From: Ramlibacter henchirensis
GTDB taxonomy: Bacteria; Pseudomonadota; Gammaproteobacteria; Burkholderiales; Burkholderiaceae_C
Length of the DNA: 64,000 nucleotides
NCBI RefSeq assembly: GCF_004682015.1
Contig: NZ_SMLM01000001.1
Location: 1,364,001-1,428,000 of the forward strand
Direction: 5' to 3'
Below the pieces are notes generated by a model, which searched no databases, was not told the DNA's origin, and worked only from the letters and a program-made list of their open reading frames with translations. Both the position numbers and the translations under genes were made by a program. Positions 58,043 to 64,000 of this stretch are shown here, piece after piece. How positions within the stretch are numbered: position 1 is the stretch's first letter; each line of letters starts with the position of its first letter.

Positions 58043-59245
58043 TCAGCTTTCCAGGAACAGGCCCTGCAGGTCGCTGAGGAAGTCGAACCCGCGTTCGGTC
58101 GGCCGCACCCAGCCGCCTTCGACGGCCAGCAGGCCCTTGCGTTCGCCCTCTTCGAGCGCGCCCTGGATCGCTGACAGCGGCAGCCCCGTGCGTTCGAAGA
58201 AGGACTGCAGCGTGAAGCCGTGGCGCAGGCGCAGCGCATTCAACATGAACTCGAAGGGCAGCTGCTTGCGCCCGACTTCCTCTTCCTGCGCGATGGCATT
58301 GCCGGCCAGCGCGTTGTCCATGTAGAGGCGCGGCTCGCGGTAGCGGATCTGCCGCACGACGCGGTGCGCGAAGCTCAGCTTGCCGTGCGCCCCGGCGCCG
58401 AGCCCGAGGTAGTCGCCGAACTGCCAGTAGTTCAGGTTGTGGCGGCACGAATGCGCCGGCTTGGCATAGGCCGAGACCTCGTAGCGCTCCAAGCCCGCGC
58501 CCGTCGTCATCTCCGTGATGCGGTCCAGCATCGCGTAGGCCAGGTCGTCGTCCGGCACCTTGGGCGGGAACTTGGCGAACACCGTGTTCGGCTCGATGGT
58601 CAGGTGGTAGACCGACAGGTGCGGCGGCAGCAGCGCCAGGGCCTGCGTGAGGTCCTGCTCCAGCATCGCCAGGTCCTGTCCGGGCAGCGCGTACATCAGG
58701 TCCAGGTTGAAGGTCTCGAAGGCCAGCGCCGCTTCTTCGGCGGCTGCGATCGCCTGGGCCCGATCGTGCACGCGGCCCAGCGCGCGCAGGTGCCGGTCGT
58801 CGAAGCTCTGCACGCCGATGGACAGGCGCGTCACGCCCGCGTCGCGGTAGGAACGGAAGCGATCCTTCTCGAAAGTGCCGGGGTTGGCTTCGAGCGTGAT
58901 CTCGCACGCCGGCTCCAGCTTCAGCCGCGCGCGCAGGCCGGCGATAAGCGACTCGATCGCGGCCGGCGAGAAAAGGCTCGGCGTGCCGCCGCCGATGAAG
59001 ATGCTGTGCACCGTGCGGCCCCACACCAGCGGCAGCGAGGCCTCCAGGTCGGCGAACAGCGCGTCGAGGTAGCGCTGCTCCGGGATCTCACCCTTCGACT
59101 CGTGCGAGTTGAAGTCGCAGTAGGGGCACTTGCGCAGGCACCAGGGCAGGTGCACGTAGACGGACAGCGGCGGCAATGCGGGCAACTGCAGCAGCCCGGG
59201 ACGCATGTAGTGGGCCGGGTCGGGCCGCGTCGCGTTCACAGCCAC
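58043..59245 (-). CDS. hemW: Radical SAM heme chaperone HemW (HemN-like)
   Basis: A 400-residue radical SAM protein. SVYVHLPWCLRKCPYCDFNS carries the CxxxCxxC-type [4Fe-4S] motif (C-R-K-C-P-Y-C). IFIGGGTPSLFSP, ITLEANPGTFEKDRFRSY and RLSIGVQSFDDRHLRALGR follow. It lacks the N-terminal extension of true HemN oxidases, so the heme-chaperone annotation is preferred. The start overlaps the end of rdgB by 10 bases, an arrangement kept in many proteobacteria. Confidence 0.92.
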   Translation of the reverse strand: MAVNATRPDPAHYMRPGLLQLPALPPLSVYVHLPWCLRKCPYCDFNSHESKGEIPEQRYLDALFADLEASLPLVWGRTVHSIFIGGGTPSLFSPAAIESLIAGLRARLKLEPACEITLEANPGTFEKDRFRSYRDAGVTRLSIGVQSFDDRHLRALGRVHDRAQAIAAAEEAALAFETFNLDLMYALPGQDLAMLEQDLTQALALLPPHLSVYHLTIEPNTVFAKFPPKVPDDDLAYAMLDRITEMTTGAGLERYEVSAYAKPAHSCRHNLNYWQFGDYLGLGAGAHGKLSFAHRVVRQIRYREPRLYMDNALAGNAIAQEEEVGRKQLPFEFMLNALRLRHGFTLQSFFERTGLPLSAIQGALEEGERKGLLAVEGGWVRPTERGFDFLSDLQGLFLES

Positions 59246-59844
59246 CGCTCCCGGATCAGCTGCACCATCTGCTTGGCCGCCTGGCCGCGATGGCTGTGCG
59301 CGTTCTTCACCTCGGGCGGCAGCTGCGCGAAGGTCTTGCCGAAGGCGGGGATGAACATCACCGGATCGAAGCCGAAGCCGTGCTCGCCGGCCGGCTCGCG
59401 CGCGATCTCGCCGACGGCGCGGCCGATCGCGATCAGCGGCTCAGGATCTTGCGGCGAGCGCACCGCCACCAGCGTGCTCACCAGCGCGGCGCGGCGATCG
59501 CCGACGTTGCGCATCTGTTCGAGCAGCGCCTTGACGTTGTTGTCGTCGCCCTTCCCGTAGCCGAACTGCGTGGCGTAGTAGGCCGTGTCCACGCCGGGCA
59601 GGCCGCCGAAGGCGTCGACGCACAGGCCGGCATCGTCGGCCAGCGCAGGCAGGCCACTGTGCTGCGCCGCATGGCGCGCCTTGGCCAGCGCGTTCTCGAC
59701 GAAGGTGCGAAAGGGCTCTTCCGCTTCGCCCACGCACAGGTCGGCCTGGCGAACCAGTTCGATCCCGAGCGGCGCGAGCATGGCCTGCAGTTCCGCGAGC
59801 TTGCCGCGGTTGTTGGACGCGAGCACGATGCGCGAGACCTGCAC
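59236..59844 (-). CDS. rdgB: dITP/XTP pyrophosphatase
   Basis: About 202 residues. RIVLASNNRGKLAELQAML is the Ham1/RdgB signature; ALADDAGLCVDAFGGLPGVD and AVGEIAREPAGEHGFGFDPV follow, with SHRGQAAKQMVQL at the end. It removes non-canonical purine nucleotides. I prefer the GTG at 59844 because TGAGGAG lies six bases upstream; an ATG six codons earlier (59862) inside the end of rph is the alternative. Confidence 0.93.
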   Translation of the reverse strand: MQVSRIVLASNNRGKLAELQAMLAPLGIELVRQADLCVGEAEEPFRTFVENALAKARHAAQHSGLPALADDAGLCVDAFGGLPGVDTAYYATQFGYGKGDDNNVKALLEQMRNVGDRRAALVSTLVAVRSPQDPEPLIAIGRAVGEIAREPAGEHGFGFDPVMFIPAFGKTFAQLPPEVKNAHSHRGQAAKQMVQLIRERWL

Positions 59845-59854
59845 GCGGCGCTCC

Positions 59855-60592
59855 TCAGGCATTCAGAGCCGCGGAGAGCGCGAGGCGCTGTTTCTCCACC
59901 AGTTCGCCGATGCCTTTCTCGGCCAGGCGCAGGAGCTGGTCCATCTCGGCGCGCGTGAAGGCCGCGCCCTCGGCCGTGCCCTGCACTTCCACGTAGTGGC
60001 CGGCGCCGGTCATCACCACGTTCATGTCGGTGTCGCACGCGACGTCCTCGACGTATTCCAGGTCGAGCAGCGGCGTGCGCTCCACGATGCCCACCGAGAT
60101 CGCCGCCACCGGCCCGGTGATCGGAGAGGCGGCGAGCTTGCCCAGCGCCATCAGCTTGGTGACCGCGTCCTGCGCCGCGACGAAGGCGCCGGTGATGGCG
60201 GCCGTGCGCGTGCCGCCGTCGGCCTGCAGCACGTCGCAATCGAGGTGGATGGTGCGCTCGCCCAGCGCCTTGAGGTCGAACACGGCGCGCAGCGAGCGGC
60301 CGATCAGGCGCTGGATCTCCTGCGTGCGACCGCTCTGCTTGCCGCGCGCGGCCTCGCGGTCGCCGCGCGTGTGGGTGGCGCGCGGCAGCATGCCGTATTC
60401 GGCCGTCACCCAGCCCTCTCCGCTGCCGCGCTTGTGCGGCGGCACCTTGTCCTCGACCGACGCGGTGCACAGCACGCGCGTGAGCCCGAACTCGATCAGG
60501 ACGGAGCCTTCGGCGTGGATGGTGAAGCCGCGCGTGATGCGCACGGGACGAAGCTGGTCGGCGGCGCGGCCGCCGGTACGTTGGAAAGACAT
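59855..60592 (-). CDS. rph: Ribonuclease PH
   Basis: A 245-residue phosphorolytic 3'-5' exoribonuclease that trims tRNA precursors. It starts [79 protein letters not shown] and [20 protein letters not shown] are all conserved. It follows the PP2C gene and precedes rdgB in one operon. Confidence 0.96.
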   Translation of the reverse strand: MSFQRTGGRAADQLRPVRITRGFTIHAEGSVLIEFGLTRVLCTASVEDKVPPHKRGSGEGWVTAEYGMLPRATHTRGDREAARGKQSGRTQEIQRLIGRSLRAVFDLKALGERTIHLDCDVLQADGGTRTAAITGAFVAAQDAVTKLMALGKLAASPITGPVAAISVGIVERTPLLDLEYVEDVACDTDMNVVMTGAGHYVEVQGTAEGAAFTRAEMDQLLRLAEKGIGELVEKQRLALSAALNA

Positions 60593-60639
60593 CCCGGTAT
60601 TTTCAAGGACGGCGCCGCGAAGCGGCGGCCTTGCGCCGT

Positions 60640-61542
60640 TTATCCCTTGCGGGCGGCGGAGCGCTTGATGGCTTCGTTGATCTCGGCGATGGAGCGCTCG
60701 ATGGCGTCGTCGTCGAGGTCGTCGATGAGCGAGTCCAGCACCCCGGCCTGGATGGTGGAGGCGAACACGCCGTCGGAGATGCTGTCGGTGGACACGCCGT
60801 GGGTGGATTCGAAAGCGTCGGGCGTTTCCCACTCCAGCGCGATGACCGTGACGTTGTCGCAGGTCGGGCCGCCGTTGCGCAGCGCCGTTTCCACCAGCTC
60901 GGGAACCGCGTCGGACACCGGCTGCGCGCTGAGCTGGCGCACGATCTCGGCATCGTCCACCGAGCTCCACAGCCCGTCGGAGCACAGCAGGATCCTGTCG
61001 CCCTGCTGCAGCGCCACGGGGCCGGTGACGTCGTACACGGGCTTGGTGGGCGAGCCCAGGCAGGTGAAGAGGATGTTGCGGTTGATGCGCTCCATCTTCA
61101 TCGCGCCGGCGTTGTGCTGCTCCAGGTACGAGTGGTCGCGCGTGCGGGTGAGCAGCTCGCCGTTGCGCACGACGTACAGGCGCGAGTCGCCGCAATGCAC
61201 CCAGCTGGCCGAGGAGCCCTGCAGGATGGCCGCGACCAGGGTGGTGCGGGGCGTGTCGAGCATGCCCTTCTCGCTGGCGTAGCGGATGATCTGGTGATGC
61301 GCCGTCATCAGCGCGGTCGAAAGGAATTCGCTGGTGTCTTGCACCACCGGGCGCGCGTCCCGCTGGTACAGGGCCGAGATGGTCTGCAGCGCGAGTTGCG
61401 CCGCGACTTCGCCTTCCGGGTGGCCGCCCATGCCGTCGGCCAGCACGAACAGGCCCGACTCCCGCGTGTAGCAGTAGCCCATGCGGTCCTCGTTCTTCTC
61501 GCGCGAGCCCTTGCGGCTGATCTGGAAGACGGAGAACTTCAT
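60640..61542 (-). CDS. PP2C-family Ser/Thr protein phosphatase
   Basis: A 300-residue metal-dependent phosphatase. Motif 1 is [11 protein letters not shown], motif 2 [14 protein letters not shown], then [19 protein letters not shown] and [11 protein letters not shown]; the metal-binding Asp residues of each are intact. It lies 15 bases after the kinase gene in the same direction, so kinase and phosphatase probably form an opposing pair. The C-terminus is acidic ([16 protein letters not shown]) followed by a basic end. Confidence 0.92.
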   Translation of the reverse strand: MKFSVFQISRKGSREKNEDRMGYCYTRESGLFVLADGMGGHPEGEVAAQLALQTISALYQRDARPVVQDTSEFLSTALMTAHHQIIRYASEKGMLDTPRTTLVAAILQGSSASWVHCGDSRLYVVRNGELLTRTRDHSYLEQHNAGAMKMERINRNILFTCLGSPTKPVYDVTGPVALQQGDRILLCSDGLWSSVDDAEIVRQLSAQPVSDAVPELVETALRNGGPTCDNVTVIALEWETPDAFESTHGVSTDSISDGVFASTIQAGVLDSLIDDLDDDAIERSIAEINEAIKRSAARKG

Positions 61543-61557
61543 GGTGGTGGGGTGGGC

Positions 61558-62565
61558 TTACTTCAGCTTGGCGCCGAAGTTCGTGGCCTTGCGGATGCTC
61601 TTCTTGGAGTCCGAGACCATGTTGTCGAATTGCAGGCGCATCTTCTCGCCGACCGTGAGCTTGGTGTAGCGGCGCTCGCCTTCGCGGCTGAGCTCCTTCT
61701 GCAGCGCGAACACCGACTGCGGCCGCGAGAGCGGGTCGAGCGACATGCACCACTCGACCACCTCGATCAGGTTGTCCGAGTAGACGCCGCGCAGGCGCGA
61801 GAGGGCCAGCGCGAGGCGGTCCTTCTCCAGCCGCTGCGGCGCGTCGTTGGGGGGATAGCCCTGCATGCAGGCGTAGATGCAGGCGCCGATGGCGTAGATG
61901 TCGGTCCAGGGGCCCATCGATGAATCGCGCCGGTACATCTCGGGCGCGGCGAAGCCGGGCGTGTACATCGGGCGGATGAAGTTGCCTTCCTTGGACAGCA
62001 CTTCGCGCGCGGCGCCGAAGTCGATCATCACGGCCTTGTTGTCGTCGGTGATGAAGATGTTGGCCGGCTTGATGTCCAGGTGCAGCATCTTGTGCTGGTG
62101 CACGATGCGCAGGCCGCGCAGGATCTCGTCGAACAGCGAGCGGATGGTGGACTCGCGGAACACCTTCTGCTTCTTCAGCTCGCGCGCGGTGATGATGAAG
62201 TCCTGCAGGGTCGCGCCCTCCAGGTAGTTCATCACCATGTAGACGGTTTCGTTCTCGCGGAAGAAATTGAGCACGCTCACGACGGAGGCATGCGAGATCT
62301 GCGCAAGCGAGCGGCCTTCCTCGAAGAAGCTCTTGAGACCCAGGCGATAGAGGGAGAGTTTCTCGGGCTGCACCTGCGGCAGCAGCTCGCCGGGTGCGCG
62401 GGTGGCCAGGGACGCGGGGAGGTATTCCTTGATGGCGACCTGCTGGCCCTCGTTGTCGACGGCCAGGTACACCACACCGAAACCGCCGGCGGAGAGCTTT
62501 CGCACCACCCGGTAGCCGCCGATGACGGTGTCCGGAGGCAGGGGCGCCGGCTTGACCTTTGACAT
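61558..62565 (-). CDS. Hanks-type Ser/Thr protein kinase
   Basis: A 335-residue cytoplasmic protein kinase. Glycine loop [18 protein letters not shown] lysine in VAIKEYLP, catalytic loop [11 protein letters not shown] (HLD instead of HRD), DFGAAR metal motif, and [20 protein letters not shown] (APE/activation segment). No transmembrane or PASTA sensor region is present, so the signal is unknown. It is paired with the PP2C gene, and in turn with rph, rdgB and hemW on the same strand. Confidence 0.93.
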   Translation of the reverse strand: MSKVKPAPLPPDTVIGGYRVVRKLSAGGFGVVYLAVDNEGQQVAIKEYLPASLATRAPGELLPQVQPEKLSLYRLGLKSFFEEGRSLAQISHASVVSVLNFFRENETVYMVMNYLEGATLQDFIITARELKKQKVFRESTIRSLFDEILRGLRIVHQHKMLHLDIKPANIFITDDNKAVMIDFGAAREVLSKEGNFIRPMYTPGFAAPEMYRRDSSMGPWTDIYAIGACIYACMQGYPPNDAPQRLEKDRLALALSRLRGVYSDNLIEVVEWCMSLDPLSRPQSVFALQKELSREGERRYTKLTVGEKMRLQFDNMVSDSKKSIRKATNFGAKLK

Positions 62566-62635
62566 AATTTCAAGTCTAGGGCGGCATTCACCGCCCCGTT
62601 AATCCTCGCAATCCCTGCAACACCCTCGGAGTCGA

Positions 62636-63553
62636 ATGCCAGTTTACAGCATGACCGGTTACGCAAGCGGCCAGCACAGCCTGGCGCAAGCCGCTCCGGG
62701 ACAGGAGGTCAAGCCCACTGCGCAAGGGCGCCTGGGGCTTGAGATCCGCTCTGTCAACAGCCGCTTCCTGGACCTGTCGTTCCGGCTGTCGGAGGAACTG
62801 CGCCAGCACGAGCCGGCACTGCGGGAACTGCTGCAGGCACGTCTGAAGCGCGGAAAGGTCGAATTGCGCGCAGGTGTGGAATCCACGCAACCCGATGCGG
62901 TCCGCGAACCTGCGGCCCGCATGCTGCAGCGGCTCGCCTCGCTGCAGGACACGGTGCGCACGTGGCTGCCGGACGCCCGCTCCCTGAGCGTCGCCGACGT
63001 GCTGCGCCTCGGCACGGCGGAAGAAGCGACGACGACCGACCTGGGCTCCTCCCTGCAGAAGGTCGCTGCGCAGGCGGTGGAAGACCTGGTCGCCTCGCGC
63101 GAACGCGAAGGCGCCCGCTTGGCGAAGATGCTGCTTGGACATCTGAAGCAGCTGCGGGAGCTCGCCGAGCAGGCGCGCCCGCTGGTGCCGCAGCTCGTGG
63201 AGCAGCAGCGATCGCGCTTCCTCGAGCGCTGGAACGAGGCGATGGGCCTGGCCGAAGGCGCCGCGTCGCCTGAAGCCGCTCAGGACCGCGCGCTCACCGA
63301 GGCCACCGCTTTCGCCATCCGAATCGACGTGGCGGAGGAACTCACCCGCCTGGCCGCCCACATCGACGAGATCGAGCGCCTGATCAACAAAGGCGGCGAG
63401 GTCGGCAAGCGCCTGGACTTCCTGATCCAGGAGCTGCACCGCGAGGCCAACACGCTCGGCTCGAAGTCGGCGGCCCTGGAGCTGACGCGCATCTCCGTGG
63501 ACATGAAGGTCCTGATCGAGCAGATGCGCGAGCAGGTCCAGAACATAGAGTAG
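62636..63553 (+). CDS. yicC: YicC-family endoribonuclease
   Basis: 305 residues. The N-terminus VYSMTGYASG and LEIRSVNSRFLDLSFRLSEE are the YicC signature; the C-terminus RLDFLIQELHREANTLGSK then LTRISVDMKVLIEQMREQVQ is the conserved DUF1732 domain. The ATG follows within 70 bases of the divergent kinase start. A small insertion (PGQEVKPTAQGR) lies after residue 20. It precedes gmk by 9 bases, the classical order. Confidence 0.94.
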   Translation: MPVYSMTGYASGQHSLAQAAPGQEVKPTAQGRLGLEIRSVNSRFLDLSFRLSEELRQHEPALRELLQARLKRGKVELRAGVESTQPDAVREPAARMLQRLASLQDTVRTWLPDARSLSVADVLRLGTAEEATTTDLGSSLQKVAAQAVEDLVASREREGARLAKMLLGHLKQLRELAEQARPLVPQLVEQQRSRFLERWNEAMGLAEGAASPEAAQDRALTEATAFAIRIDVAEELTRLAAHIDEIERLINKGGEVGKRLDFLIQELHREANTLGSKSAALELTRISVDMKVLIEQMREQVQNIE

Positions 63554-63562
63554 AAGGCTCCC

Positions 63563-64000
63563 TTGGACTATCCCGGCAACCTCTTCGTCGTCGCAGCGCC
63601 CAGCGGCGCGGGCAAGTCCAGCCTGGTCAAGGCGCTGATGGAGCTGGATTCGCAGGTCCAGCCTTCGATCTCGCACACCACGCGGGCGCCGCGCGGGCAG
63701 GAAAGGCACGGCCGCGAGTACTACTTCGTCTCCGAGCAGGAGTTCGACGCGATGGTGCTGGCCGATGCCTTCGTCGAGTGGGCCTTCGTGCACGGGCGCC
63801 GCTACGGCACCTCCAAGCGCGCGATCGAGGAGCGCATCGCCCAGGGCGCCGACGTGATCCTGGAGATCGACTACCAGGGCGCGCTGCAGATCAAGCGCAT
63901 CTTCGCCAACGCGGTGCTGGTGTTCATCCTGCCGCCGAGCTGGGACGAGTTGCGTTCGCGTCTGGAGAGGCGCGGCGAGGATTCGCCCGAGGTGATCGAA
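63563..64000 (+). CDS. gmk: Guanylate kinase, 5' part
   Basis: The first 146 residues, cut by the window end. A TTG start ([20 protein letters not shown]) begins with the P-loop [29 protein letters not shown] (GMP binding), [16 protein letters not shown] and [14 protein letters not shown] follow, as in all guanylate kinases. It phosphorylates GMP to GDP. It starts 9 bases after yicC. Confidence 0.95.
   Translation, partial: MDYPGNLFVVAAPSGAGKSSLVKALMELDSQVQPSISHTTRAPRGQERHGREYYFVSEQEFDAMVLADAFVEWAFVHGRRYGTSKRAIEERIAQGADVILEIDYQGALQIKRIFANAVLVFILPPSWDELRSRLERRGEDSPEVIE

Overview
The window looks like a chromosomal segment of a high-GC betaproteobacterium of the order Burkholderiales, probably Comamonadaceae (Ramlibacter/Variovorax-like). 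This rests on gene content and order rather than a search. The pointers are abundant Bug/TctC solute receptors, a urease operon with a small membrane ORF between ureA and ureB, 6S RNA next to zapA, and the order kinase, PP2C phosphatase, rph, rdgB, hemW.

Layout. 0-2.6 kb: the end of an acyl-CoA synthetase and a branched-chain-type ABC receptor, closed by a terminator. 2.7-6.7 kb: an orphan hypothetical gene, then a translationally coupled trio (chorismate mutase, Bug receptor, TrpEG-like chorismate enzyme with a decayed amidotransferase domain). 6.7-7.2 kb: a large imperfect palindrome. 7.2-17.9 kb: two MFS transporters, two multidomain hybrid histidine kinases flanking a small phasin-like protein, and a GNAT acetyltransferase. 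17.9-26.0 kb: a catabolic locus of unknown substrate, with a GntR regulator and a FAD/Fe-S dehydrogenase diverging from an aminotransferase, Bug receptor, CoA-transferase and enoyl-CoA hydratase; two identical putative operators lie between. 26-28 kb: a small zinc-finger protein, and an alpha/beta hydrolase whose reading frame runs into the convergent tauE-like gene. 28-29.1 kb: hairpins, 6S RNA, zapA and a zapB-like gene.

29.1-37.9 kb: a cobalamin riboswitch and a tightly overlapped B12 operon (btuB, a BtuF-like protein without signal peptide, cobU, btuF, btuC, btuD, cobQ, cobT). cobQ is broken by a -1 shift next to a palindromic repeat. 38-43.1 kb: a universal stress protein and an RND efflux pair. 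43.1-43.4 kb: an inverted repeat centred on 24 C followed by 22 G, which I suspect is an assembly artefact. 43.4-46.4 kb: urea ABC genes urtB and urtA, without urtCDE. 46.6-48.5 kb: a glycosyltransferase and a hemerythrin-like protein. 48.6-53.1 kb: a receiver-LuxR regulator and a histidine kinase whose input domain is a complete NCS1-type nucleobase permease. 53.1-57.5 kb: ureA, small ORF, ureB, ureC, ureE, ureF, ureG (no ureD), diverging from that kinase. 57.5-64 kb: tRNA-Ser, a small unknown gene, hemW, rdgB, rph, a PP2C phosphatase, a Ser/Thr kinase, yicC and the start of gmk.

The strongest candidate for an under-described system is the permease-kinase plus LuxR regulator facing the urease operon. 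It could let a nitrogen-compound transporter act as a receptor for urea or purine nitrogen use. GG-N10-GC sequences resembling sigma-54 promoters lie in front of both urtA and ureA, and would tie the region to nitrogen control if real.
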